64,000 nt of DNA from positions 620,001-684,000 of the forward strand of contig JAJDDK010000006.1 of NCBI GenBank assembly GCA_029260345.1, in the 5' to 3' direction. The notes under the pieces are model-generated. The model worked only from the letters and a program-made list of their open reading frames with translations. It searched no databases and was not told the DNA's origin. The position numbers and the translations under genes were made by a program. The first letter of the stretch is position 1; every line of letters begins with the position of its first letter. This DNA comes from Phycisphaerales bacterium (GTDB lineage: Bacteria; Planctomycetota; Phycisphaerae; Phycisphaerales; UBA1924). Positions 8,752 through 17,133 of this stretch are shown here, piece by piece.

Positions 8752-9846
8752 TCAGTTCTTTCGGGACTCCGTCGCCTGGCGCAGTTTTCGTTTTTCGGCA
8801 GCGGACAGACTGTGCAGGCCTTCGGTCGCGATCTTGGAGAGGATGCGATCAATCTCTGAGTCGTCCGGCGTGCGCCGACCGTTAAAGGGCGCTCCTTTGG
8901 CTTGCTTCTTTGGACGGCTCCGGCTGTTCTTCCGCGGCGCGAAGAAATCAAAGAAATCACGCAGAAGATGCGTGTGCCGGATGAAATACCAGCCGGCCAG
9001 AGCACCGCCGATATGCGCGGCGTCGCCCCCTGCATTCACACCCGTCATCAGGAGATTAATGACGGCCAGAATGACAAAGCCGTACGCCAACTGCCACAGC
9101 TTCATCGGAATGATAAACATGAACAGAACGACGGCGTTGGGTGCGACAAACGCAGCGGCCATCAAGACACCAAAGACACCGGCGCTGGCGCCTATTAATG
9201 GCGTGTAGATGTCATTGATGAGCAGGCCGGGCACCTGCATCTGGATGGGCACAATGTTCCCAAGCAGATTCAGGAGGAGGTAACACAATCCGCCGAACAC
9301 GCCGCAGGCAAGGTAAAACGCGAGATAGCGTTTCCCTCCCAGATAGTTTTCGACCAGCCCTCCGAAGAAATAGAGCCCGAGCATGTTGAAGAAAATGTGC
9401 ATGAGGTTTCCGTGGAGGAACTGGAAACCCACGAGCCGCCAGACTTCGAGGCCAAAGAACCCTTTCCCGGTCGAAAAGTGGAACATGGCCTGGAGTGGCG
9501 CCATGCGGTCGTAGCGTCGCTTCCCGACGACCTCGCCAGTCCGCGGATTGACGAGTTCCACTTGAAGTGACCCGGGGTACTGCCCGGTACGCCGCACGAT
9601 TTCGCGTCCTTGACCGTCAACCCTGGGGACGGCCTCGCGAAGCACTTCATGGGACACATTCTGGAGGGGGGCGTCGCCCATATTGACGTTGATGTAGACG
9701 CCGCTGGACGCGAGCATCGCGTCAATCACGAAGACCGCGACATTGATCACGATGATCCAGGTGTTGACGGACCACATCCGCATGGCGCCAAAGCCGCTGG
9801 CCGATCGCGGCCCGCCCCGAATGTATTCGCGGTCATAGATGCCCAT
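8752..9846 (-). CDS. Rhomboid family intramembrane serine protease
   Basis: A 364-residue polytopic membrane protein. The catalytic serine is in GASAGVFG (S221) and the histidine in AAHIGGALAGW (H278). HGNLMHIFFNM is the conserved loop-helix of bacterial rhomboids. Between the first and second membrane helices lies a soluble stretch of about 70 residues (about 50-125), larger than in GlpG. The cytoplasmic tail (about 330-364) ends in ILSKIATEGLHSLSAAEKRK, which is closely related to the tail of the neighbouring M50 protease. The start at 9846 gives MGIYDREY; an earlier in-frame start reaches 9885. Rhomboids cut membrane helices near the outer face; the substrate here is unknown. Confidence 0.92.
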   Translation of the reverse strand: MGIYDREYIRGGPRSASGFGAMRMWSVNTWIIVINVAVFVIDAMLASSGVYINVNMGDAPLQNVSHEVLREAVPRVDGQGREIVRRTGQYPGSLQVELVNPRTGEVVGKRRYDRMAPLQAMFHFSTGKGFFGLEVWRLVGFQFLHGNLMHIFFNMLGLYFFGGLVENYLGGKRYLAFYLACGVFGGLCYLLLNLLGNIVPIQMQVPGLLINDIYTPLIGASAGVFGVLMAAAFVAPNAVVLFMFIIPMKLWQLAYGFVILAVINLLMTGVNAGGDAAHIGGALAGWYFIRHTHLLRDFFDFFAPRKNSRSRPKKQAKGAPFNGRRTPDDSEIDRILSKIATEGLHSLSAAEKRKLRQATESRKN

Positions 9847-9924
9847 GAAGATTCCAAGTCGGCTGCGAACGGGTCTGAGGGCCAAACATGGCGAGTTTCG
9901 CGGCTGCTGGCAAGGCGATGGCCG

Positions 9925-10965
9925 TCAGCCGTCTTGCCGCTTCTTGCTTGTTGCCCGTCGGAGCGTTCGCTTTTCACGCCCGGTCAGGCTGTCCATGCCT
10001 GAATTGGCGATCTTGGCGAGCACCCGATCCAGTTCCTGCTGCTCCTCGGCGTCGCGTTTGTGACGGCGAGCCGATTGCCGGGCCTCACGTTCGCGGGTCT
10101 GGTCGTCCATGTCCTCATCGAAAAGGTCAAAGTCACTGCCGAGGACTTCCGGCGCCCGCATCCGCTGTCGCTCCGACCAGCACACCAGCGCACAGAAGAG
10201 CGCCACACCGAGCACGAGGACGGTGTCCGCGACGAGCGCAAACACCGCCAGCACCCCGGCGGCGATGAGACCGACGAAGGTCGAGGTCTCCATGGATTGG
10301 CGCCGCCCGACGGATCGCCAGAGCAGCGCCTGCATGATGCGCCCGCCGTCTAGCGGAAAAATCGGCAAAAGAACATTGAATGCAAGGATGAGCAGATTGA
10401 CCGCATGAAGCAGCCAGAGCGTGACCAGCCACCAGGAGTTCAGTTCGTAAAAAACGCCGAGGTTGAACGGATTGAACAGGATCGTTTGGGGTCGTCCTGC
10501 GGCCCACAGCGCAAGCGACGTGATCGGCAAAATGGCCACATTGACCGCGGGCCCGCCCACGGTCGTGACCAGGTGCGCACGCCAGTTGTTCGGTGGATGA
10601 CAAGAGGCAAGACCGCCAAGCGGCCACATCAGAATTTCATCCGCGTCCCCCCCCACCATGCGGCACGCCAGGCAATGGCCGAACTCGTGCAGCAGCACAA
10701 TGGTGAAGAGCACGGCCATCGCAATGGCGGTGTACCCCGGACCGAAAAAGTCCTTGTTGATCGACCACAACATCTGCGCGACGGCGTACACCATGAACAG
10801 GATGTGAATGCGTATTCGAATCCCGGCGATCGATCCGGCGGGAATCGACCACGACAGCGGGTGTTCCGCATCGCCGAAGATGCGAGCCATCATCGCGCGG
10901 AAGCCGCGCCCGCGATCCGCTGAGTCGCTGTCCGGAAATTCGGGATGAGAGCGTGTCGGCGTCAT
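9925..10965 (-). CDS. Site-2-protease (M50) family intramembrane metalloprotease
   Basis: A 346-residue membrane metalloprotease. The zinc motif HEFGH is at residues 93-97 in a membrane helix, and the third ligand lies in FPLDGGR near residue 200. This order of motifs is that of the SpoIVFB-like group of M50 enzymes. There is no PDZ domain and no CBS pair. After the last membrane helix a charged tail (about 260-346) contains RVLAKIANSGMDSLTGREKR, matching the tail of the rhomboid located 78 bases downstream. Such enzymes often release membrane-held transcription factors or anti-sigma factors. No sigma or anti-sigma gene is nearby. Confidence 0.9.
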   Translation of the reverse strand: MTPTRSHPEFPDSDSADRGRGFRAMMARIFGDAEHPLSWSIPAGSIAGIRIRIHILFMVYAVAQMLWSINKDFFGPGYTAIAMAVLFTIVLLHEFGHCLACRMVGGDADEILMWPLGGLASCHPPNNWRAHLVTTVGGPAVNVAILPITSLALWAAGRPQTILFNPFNLGVFYELNSWWLVTLWLLHAVNLLILAFNVLLPIFPLDGGRIMQALLWRSVGRRQSMETSTFVGLIAAGVLAVFALVADTVLVLGVALFCALVCWSERQRMRAPEVLGSDFDLFDEDMDDQTREREARQSARRHKRDAEEQQELDRVLAKIANSGMDSLTGREKRTLRRATSKKRQDG

Positions 10966-10971
10966 ACGAAA

Positions 10972-11514
10972 TCAGGCCGGATTGATCGAGAGCATTCCCT
11001 TGCGAACGGCGAGCAGAATCGCCAGCACGGATTTGGCGTCAATCAGTTCGCCGGAATCGATCATCCGCATCACTTGGTTTACCGGTGTTAGATGCACTTC
11101 GATTCGTTCGTCCAGATCAAGATGTTGAGATGATGCCTTGAGTTCCGTCGCAAGATACGCGTGCATTCGCTCATCGGTCATCCCCGGAGTCGTGAAGAAT
11201 TCGCCGATCGGCGAGACACGTCCGGGGCGGAAGCCTGCTTCCTCCTCCAGTTCACGTGCGGCGCACTTAATGGGCGGCTCCGGCGGCTCCATCGTTCCAG
11301 CGGGCAATTCCCAGATCCACTCCTCAAGGGCGACTCGGAAATTGCGAATCAGCGTGATGTGGGCATCGTCGGTCACACCAAGAACGACGATGGCGCCCGG
11401 GTGGCGGACCACTTCCCGCGTGGTCTCCGACCCGTCGGGAAGGACTTGCGTCACAAGCTCGAAATCGAAGCGTCGGCCGCGATGCAGAACGGTGCGCTGG
11501 CTCGAAGTGGTCAT
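10972..11514 (-). CDS. Nudix hydrolase, ADP-ribose pyrophosphatase-like
   Basis: A 180-residue Nudix enzyme. The Nudix box runs from the G of ELPAGTMEPPEPP through AARELEEEAGF, matching GX5EX7REUXEEXGU. The region before it (IVVLGVTDDAHITLIRNFR) and WELPAG match the ADP-sugar pyrophosphatase (NudF) subfamily, which hydrolyses ADP-ribose to AMP and ribose 5-phosphate. A proline about 15 residues after the box is used by that subfamily, and TTPGMTDE fits this. The start at 11514 gives MTTSSQRTV; reading further upstream would run into the opposite-strand xseA. It stops 6 bases before the M50 gene and is probably cotranscribed with it. Confidence 0.85.
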   Translation of the reverse strand: MTTSSQRTVLHRGRRFDFELVTQVLPDGSETTREVVRHPGAIVVLGVTDDAHITLIRNFRVALEEWIWELPAGTMEPPEPPIKCAARELEEEAGFRPGRVSPIGEFFTTPGMTDERMHAYLATELKASSQHLDLDERIEVHLTPVNQVMRMIDSGELIDAKSVLAILLAVRKGMLSINPA

Positions 11515-11586
11515 CGCGTGGATGATAGGAACGTGAGCGGCAAACGACGAAAGAGCGGCGGGCGAAAGCCATTCAACCCCAAGCAG

Positions 11587-13065
11587 ATGCGCGTGGCGGA
11601 ATCGCTCTTCGATGCGAAATCGGATGACACTCCGAGTGAACCAGCGGCGCCGGAAAAGCAAGCCGCGGCTTCGTCTCCAGAGCGCTACACCGTTTCGCAG
11701 CTCGCCGCGCTCATTGACCACGCCTTGAAGACATCTCTTCCCGCGCGGGTGACCGTCGTCGGCGAAGTCAGCGGCCTCAAGGACCAGACGCATTGGTACT
11801 TCCGACTGAAGGACGCCGAAGCGGTGGTTGATTGCGTGATGTTCGCGTCGTCGGTTCGAAAGCAGAAGTTCACGCCGCGCGATGGCGAGGAGGTCGCAGC
11901 TCGAGGACGAATCGAGCACTTCGCCCGACAGGGGCGCACGCAGCTCTACGCTGATCGAATCGAACCGATCGGCGCCGGGGCGCTCGAACTGAAGTTTCGC
12001 GAACTGTGCGACGAGCTGCGCGAGCGTGGTTGGTTTGCGATTAAGCGGAAGCGGCCGCTGCCGCGTTTTCCGCGGCGTGTGGCGATTGTCACCTCGAAGA
12101 CCAGCGCTGCCGTGCAGGATGTGCTGGACACATTTCGGCGGCGGTCGCCGTTTATCCCACTGCTCGTCGCTGACGTACGTGTGCAGGGCGAGCGGGCGGC
12201 GCCGGAGATCGCGGCCATGTTGCGGCGGCTAAGCAGCGAGCGTGAAGCGCTCGGGCTGGACGCGGTCATACTCACGCGCGGCGGCGGCTCGATGGAAGAC
12301 CTGTGGGCCTTCAATGAACGAGTGGTCGCGGAAGCGATTGTTGAGTGTTCAATACCAGTCGTCGCGGCGATCGGTCACGAAACGGATACGACGATTGCAG
12401 AGCTTGTCGCCGATGAGCGAGCCGCGACGCCGACGCAGGCCGCCATGCGATTGTCACCTGATCGGGAAGCGCTGCTCGAACAGGTTGAACAGTTGCGGGG
12501 TCGATCCCAAGTTTCGCTGGCGCGGATGTTGGCGCACGAACAGCAGCGACTCCGGGCCGTGGTGCGCCACGCGATCCTCTCCGATCCAGGCGCTGTTGTG
12601 CGCGAGTCACGATCAAAGCTGGAAGCGACGAACAATGCACTGGGAAATGCGGTGACTTCGCGACTTCATCAATCGCGATTATCACTGGCGAACACCACAA
12701 GCGCTTTTGTGCGCACGCGACCCGAGGCCGTGCTGGCGGACCGAGCCGCACGCGTGCGCGAGGCTCACCGGCGGCTCTCCGGATCGCTGGGCGCCCTCCT
12801 TGAACGACGCCGAGCGGAACTTCGTGAACGGGAGCGCACACTTGAAGCCACCGGACCGGTGAATGTCCTGCGCCGCGGGTATTCCGTCACGGTGCGATCC
12901 GACGGCCGCGTGGTGCAATCTCATACCGATGTGGCGCCCGGTGAACTCATCGAGACGCGCCTTGCCGATGGTCAAATCGTGTCCACCGTCGGGGATTACG
13001 CTGCATCAGCGCCGGACCAGCATCCCGTTCAGGATGACGACGCTGACCTTTTCGAGAATTCGTGA
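11587..13065 (+). CDS. xseA: Exodeoxyribonuclease VII large subunit
   Basis: A 492-residue catalytic and DNA-binding subunit of ExoVII, which degrades single-stranded DNA from both ends. The OB-fold N-domain begins at YTVSQLAALIDHALK and includes VVGEVSGLKDQTHWYFRLKD. The catalytic core has RVAIVTSKTSAAVQD, ILTRGGGSMEDLWAFNE and AAIGHETDTTIAELVAD. The long coiled-coil and the final GYSVTVRSDGRVV strand are also present. The start is uncertain: ATG 11587 is used here, while GTG 11533, preceded closely by AGGA, would add an 18-residue basic N-terminus. It is divergent from the Nudix gene with at most 72 bases between. xseB follows after 45 bases. Confidence 0.95.
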   Translation: MRVAESLFDAKSDDTPSEPAAPEKQAAASSPERYTVSQLAALIDHALKTSLPARVTVVGEVSGLKDQTHWYFRLKDAEAVVDCVMFASSVRKQKFTPRDGEEVAARGRIEHFARQGRTQLYADRIEPIGAGALELKFRELCDELRERGWFAIKRKRPLPRFPRRVAIVTSKTSAAVQDVLDTFRRRSPFIPLLVADVRVQGERAAPEIAAMLRRLSSEREALGLDAVILTRGGGSMEDLWAFNERVVAEAIVECSIPVVAAIGHETDTTIAELVADERAATPTQAAMRLSPDREALLEQVEQLRGRSQVSLARMLAHEQQRLRAVVRHAILSDPGAVVRESRSKLEATNNALGNAVTSRLHQSRLSLANTTSAFVRTRPEAVLADRAARVREAHRRLSGSLGALLERRRAELRERERTLEATGPVNVLRRGYSVTVRSDGRVVQSHTDVAPGELIETRLADGQIVSTVGDYAASAPDQHPVQDDDADLFENS

Positions 13066-13110
13066 GCGATCACGCGATGTAGACGCCTTCGCGCGCCTCC
13101 GGTAGCTTTC

Positions 13111-13365
13111 ATGCCCGTGACCACCAAGAAAACACCGAAAGACAGCGACGACCTCGCGAAAATGACCTTCGAAGAGGCGATCGGTCACCTTGAAGAAATC
13201 ATCGAACGCGTCGAACAGGGCAAGGTCGGCATTGAACGAGCCCTGACCGAATACGAACGAGGCGTAAAGCTCGTGGGTCGTTGCAAGGACATCCTGAACA
13301 CCGTCGAGCAGCGCATCGAAGAGCTTGGCGCGGCGAATGCCTCCAAACCGGGCGCACCCGAGTGA
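13111..13365 (+). CDS. xseB: Exodeoxyribonuclease VII small subunit
   Basis: An 84-residue helical protein that coats the coiled coils of XseA. The family core is complete: MTFEEAIGHLEEIIERVEQG, then ERALTEYERGVKLVGRCKDIL and EQRIEEL. The length is normal (E. coli 80). The position directly after xseA supports the call. Its TGA at 13363-13365 overlaps the GTG start of the prepilin peptidase gene, so translation of the next gene may be coupled. Confidence 0.95.
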   Translation: MPVTTKKTPKDSDDLAKMTFEEAIGHLEEIIERVEQGKVGIERALTEYERGVKLVGRCKDILNTVEQRIEELGAANASKPGAPE

Positions 13366-14840
13366 GCGGCCCTCCCCCGTGGCTGATGTGGGCGCCGAGT
13401 TTTCTTGGTGTCGCCTTTTTCTTTGCTTTTGGCGCCACAGTTGGATCGTTCCTCAATGTCGTTGCGTATCGACTCCCCAAGGGCATGGACATTGTCCGCC
13501 CTTCATCAGCCTGCCCGGCGTGTGGCACCAAACTCTCCTGGCGCGAAAACCTTCCAATCATTGGTTGGATTCTGCTCCGCGGGCGGTGCCGCTTTTGCAA
13601 ATCGCCGATTTCGCCGGAGTATCCGATCGTTGAGTTCGTTGTCGCCGTTCTGTTCGGCGGGCTTTTCACGCTGTGGTATCTCGACGCCGGATTGGTGCGG
13701 TCGCTGGGGATTCCGCTGACGGAGATACGCCCCGAATGGACGATGGGCGGCTTCAGCGAAACGTGGCCGATGTTTGTGCTCGTCCTCCTGCTCATCGGTG
13801 CGCTCGTCGCGATGACGTTGATCGACGCCAAGACGTATCTGATCCCGCTGAGCATTCCCTGGCTGGTTGTTGGGGTCGCCGTGGTGGCGCACCCGGTGAT
13901 GGCGCTCTGGACGCAGTCGCGTTTCAGCAATGTGTTGCACGGTCAATTCGATTGGACGATCTGGACATTCAATGACTGGTCTGTCACCGGAATGGTCGTC
14001 GGGGGTGTGCTGGGCATTGGCGCTTCGCTCTTCCTGCTGCGCGCCGGTCTCTTGCCGAGAAGCTTTGCGGACTTCGAAGAATGGGAGCGCGAAGCGGAAG
14101 CGAAAGCCGCGACGCACCACGAAGAGAATGCGGCGCCAACCTCTGCGGAATCTCTCGGCCCTGTCCTGGTGCGCACACTCTTGCTCACCGGGCCGGCGAT
14201 CGCGCTCATGGCCGTCGGCTTCTCGATTGGTCTGCAATTCAACATCCCTATTCGCGGCATGCTTGCCGGCATGGCGATCGGGCTCGTCGTGGGATTGGTG
14301 CTGCGACGATTTGGTCCGTCTGACGCTGAAGACTCCGGCGACCCAATCTGGGTGCAGTACCCGCATGCGCGCCGTGAGATGCTGTGGGAGATTCTTTTCC
14401 TGGCGCCGGCGCTGCTGCTTGGCGCCGTGGGCTACGTCATTGCCGCAAAGTTTGGGAGCGAGCCGCCACTGTGGATCAAGGCACTGACCGGTTCGCTCGC
14501 CGGACTTTTCGCGGGCGGCGGCGTCATCTGGGCGATTCGCATTCTCGGTTCGCTTGCATTCGGCAAAGAAGCGATGGGTCTTGGCGATGTTCACCTGATG
14601 GCGGCGGTCGGCGCCGTGCTCGGCTGGGTTGACCCGATCATCGCGTTCTTTCTCGCACCGTTTTTCGGAATTGCCTGGACGCTTAGCGCTGCGGCGGCAA
14701 GCCGTTTCAAGAACGGCGGCGGGACAGCGCTGCCATATGGCCCGCACCTCGCGGCGGCGACACTCGTGGTGATTTACGCAAAGCCACAAGTTGCCTGGGC
14801 ACTGAGTTTGATCTTCGGACAAACCATCTCGCTCCCCTAA
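13362..14840 (+). CDS. pilD: Prepilin peptidase (A24 family) with a large central insertion
   Basis: A 492-residue polytopic membrane aspartic protease that cleaves and methylates type IV prepilins and pseudopilins. The N-terminal zinc-binding cytoplasmic loop has C51, C54, C76 and C79. The catalytic aspartates are D155 (TLIDAKTYLIP) and D409 (GLGDVHLM). GSFLNVVAYRLP is the classical N-terminal signature. In typical enzymes of about 270 residues the two aspartates are some 65 residues apart; here they are 254 apart because of an insertion (about 230-380) with a charged linker and two or three extra membrane helices. The GTG start at 13362 overlaps the xseB stop (GTGA); ATG 13386 is an alternative. 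It probably serves the pseudopilin operon at 31661-49622. Confidence 0.9.
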   Translation: MSGPPPWLMWAPSFLGVAFFFAFGATVGSFLNVVAYRLPKGMDIVRPSSACPACGTKLSWRENLPIIGWILLRGRCRFCKSPISPEYPIVEFVVAVLFGGLFTLWYLDAGLVRSLGIPLTEIRPEWTMGGFSETWPMFVLVLLLIGALVAMTLIDAKTYLIPLSIPWLVVGVAVVAHPVMALWTQSRFSNVLHGQFDWTIWTFNDWSVTGMVVGGVLGIGASLFLLRAGLLPRSFADFEEWEREAEAKAATHHEENAAPTSAESLGPVLVRTLLLTGPAIALMAVGFSIGLQFNIPIRGMLAGMAIGLVVGLVLRRFGPSDAEDSGDPIWVQYPHARREMLWEILFLAPALLLGAVGYVIAAKFGSEPPLWIKALTGSLAGLFAGGGVIWAIRILGSLAFGKEAMGLGDVHLMAAVGAVLGWVDPIIAFFLAPFFGIAWTLSAAAASRFKNGGGTALPYGPHLAAATLVVIYAKPQVAWALSLIFGQTISLP

Positions 14841-14845
14841 AACCG

Positions 14846-14871
14846 AACCGCGCCCGTAAGGAAGCGGTTTT
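14846..14871 (+). terminator. Possible weak terminator after the prepilin peptidase gene
   Basis: Six bases after the stop, AACCGC (14846-14851) pairs with GCGGTT (14864-14869) around a 12-base loop and runs into four T residues. The stem is short and the T-run is brief, so this is a weak candidate. Confidence 0.3.
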
Positions 14872-15023
14872 CCACTGACGCCCCGAATATTTTGAACGCG
14901 GAGGAAAACAGAGGAAGTCAGAGAGTTCAAATCAGAAGTAAATCAGACAACTGAAATAGACGTTCGCTTTTTCTGATCCAATGATTTCTCCCCTCTCCTG
15001 CTCCCCTCCGTCTACCACCGCGT

Positions 15024-17096
15024 TCAATCCCCCGATTCCCGAAATGCTTTGCTCAATCGGCGCGACAGCAGCGCCTCTTCGGGTTTATCAAGCTTGGGTG
15101 ATCGCTGAAGCCAATCCTTGGCGTCACGCCGCGCAAGCGCGAGCAGTTTCACATCGCGCAGCAGGTCCGCCACGCGCATCGGCGGCGCGCCGGATTGGCG
15201 CACGCCGGCGAGGTCGCCGGGGCCGCGGATCATCAGGTCTTTCTCGGCAAGTTCGAATCCGTCCGTGGTGGACGCAATCGCTTCAATCCGCGCGGCGCCG
15301 TCCGGCGTCACTGGTTCAGCGACAAGGATACACAGCGCATCGTTGGCGCCGCGACCGACGCGCCCGCGCAACTGGTGAAGCTGCGCCAGTCCGAAACGAT
15401 CTGCATGTTCGATGACCATCAGCGATGCATTCGGCACATCGACGCCAACTTCGATCACAGTGGTCGCGACCAGAGCATCGATTTTGCCGAGTCGAAACTG
15501 TTCCATGATTTTGCGGCGAGTGTCACGCTTCAGCCTTCCATGCACCGCGGCGAGGCGACGCCCCGCAAGTGGCCCCGTTTCGAGACGCTCAAGCGTTGAG
15601 CGCACATCGCGCAGCCGATCGCCGGATTCAATCGCCGGCAGCACGATGTACGCCTGCTCGCCCTTGGCGATGCGCTCGGCAAGCGCCGCGTCGATCTCGG
15701 CGCGGTCGGCCGGTGTGCGCACTTGTGTTTCGATCACGCCTCGACCCGGCGGCAAGCCGCGAATGGTGGAGATGTCAAGATCACCGAAGATCGTTTGCGT
15801 CAGCGACCGCGGGATCGGTGTCGCCGTCATCACCAAGACGTGCGGCGACGAGCCTTCCGCTTTGCCGCGCAGGCCAATGCGCTGATGCACGCCGAAGCGA
15901 TGCTGCTCATCAATGATCGCGACGGCGAGATCGTCAAACTTCACACTTTCCGTGAGCAGGGCATGCGTTCCGATCACAATGCCGACGTCGCCGGATGTGA
16001 TGTCACTCTCAATGCGCTCGCGATCCGCCGGAGGAAGACTTGCGGTGAGCAGCTCGACGCGCACCTTGCTGCCCTCAAGCAATCGGCTGATCGAATCGAA
16101 GTGCTGTTCGGCAAGAAGCTCTGTCGGCGCCATCATCGCGGCTTGCTTGCCCCCCGCCACGGCCATGAGCATGGCGTACAGCGCGACAACTGTCTTGCCT
16201 GAGCCGACATCGCCTTGCACGAGCCGATTCGCAGGATGTTCAAGCTGCAAATCCTTTGCGATATCCGCGACAGCCTCATTCTGGCCGGAAGTCAGTTCAA
16301 ACGGAATGCGTGCGCGGATGCGTTCATCAATTTGTTTCGTCCACGGCAGCGCCGGCGCGGCAAGTTCACTGCGTTCGACGCGCTGTTTGAGAATGGCAAG
16401 TTGAAGAAACAACAGTTCGTCATACGCAAGACGCCGGCGCGCGCGTGAAACTTCGCGCTCATCCTCCGGCCGGTGCATCATGCGATACGCCTCAGCGAGC
16501 GACGGCAGATCGCGCTCGGTGCGGAACGCCTCCGGCAAGTGATCTTCAATCTGCGGCAGCGCATCATCGAGCACGGCTTCGATTGCCCGTGCGATCTCAG
16601 CGCTGGGCATCTGCTCGCTGGCGTGATAAACGGGGCGCATGCGGGCGTCACGGCGCGACGGCTCGCTCAAGTCTTCGTCGAGCGCTTTCCATTCCGCGTT
16701 GGCGATTTGGATGTACGGCCCGCGCCGGCGCGCTTCGCCTTGCACGAGCAGCCGCATACCGGGGTGAATTTTCTTGTGGAGGTACGCCTGATTGAACCAG
16801 ACGAGATCGAGTCGCCCGGTTTCATCCATCAGGACGGCTTCGAATCGCCCCTTCCGCCCGCGGCCCGCAACGCGCGTCGCCGTGATCTCCCCCCGCGCGG
16901 CGACATTCTGACCCGGAACAATTTTCTGAATCGTTTCTTCGGCCTCTTCCCGCTCATGCCGGAACGGCAAATAGTGAACGAGATGCGCCACCGACGGCGC
17001 CCCAAGCGCACGCAATACTTTCCCCTTCTGCGGCCCGACGCCGGGGACGCTTTCGATTGGGGAGGTCAGCGAGAGTTTTGTCGACGCTGTGTTCAC
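15024..17096 (-). CDS. recG: ATP-dependent DNA helicase RecG
   Basis: A 690-residue branch-migration helicase that remodels stalled replication forks and Holliday junctions. The N-terminal wedge/OB domain covers about residues 40-170 and is preceded by SVPGVGPQKGKVLRALG. The helicase core has QGDVGSGKT (Walker A), APTELLAEQH, IIDEQHRFGVHQR (DEQH box), MTATPIPRSL and QLRGRVGRG (motif VI). The C-terminal IRGPGDLAGVRQSG is RecG-specific. The GTG at 17096 is chosen as start; a TTG at 17147 would overlap the upstream gene by 14 bases. The 183 bases downstream separate it from the convergent prepilin peptidase gene. They hold a weak hairpin and a long imperfect inverted repeat. Confidence 0.95.
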   Translation of the reverse strand: MNTASTKLSLTSPIESVPGVGPQKGKVLRALGAPSVAHLVHYLPFRHEREEAEETIQKIVPGQNVAARGEITATRVAGRGRKGRFEAVLMDETGRLDLVWFNQAYLHKKIHPGMRLLVQGEARRRGPYIQIANAEWKALDEDLSEPSRRDARMRPVYHASEQMPSAEIARAIEAVLDDALPQIEDHLPEAFRTERDLPSLAEAYRMMHRPEDEREVSRARRRLAYDELLFLQLAILKQRVERSELAAPALPWTKQIDERIRARIPFELTSGQNEAVADIAKDLQLEHPANRLVQGDVGSGKTVVALYAMLMAVAGGKQAAMMAPTELLAEQHFDSISRLLEGSKVRVELLTASLPPADRERIESDITSGDVGIVIGTHALLTESVKFDDLAVAIIDEQHRFGVHQRIGLRGKAEGSSPHVLVMTATPIPRSLTQTIFGDLDISTIRGLPPGRGVIETQVRTPADRAEIDAALAERIAKGEQAYIVLPAIESGDRLRDVRSTLERLETGPLAGRRLAAVHGRLKRDTRRKIMEQFRLGKIDALVATTVIEVGVDVPNASLMVIEHADRFGLAQLHQLRGRVGRGANDALCILVAEPVTPDGAARIEAIASTTDGFELAEKDLMIRGPGDLAGVRQSGAPPMRVADLLRDVKLLALARRDAKDWLQRSPKLDKPEEALLSRRLSKAFRESGD

Positions 17097-17133
17097 TGCT
17101 AAAGGATATCGAGATGAGTTTGATGGTTGACAT

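Noticed and set aside
13506-14930. A 474-codon minus-strand frame opposite the prepilin peptidase gene.
   Set aside because: The plus-strand product has intact zinc cysteines and catalytic aspartates. The reverse frame is compositionally biased (R, D, H, Q) and matches nothing.
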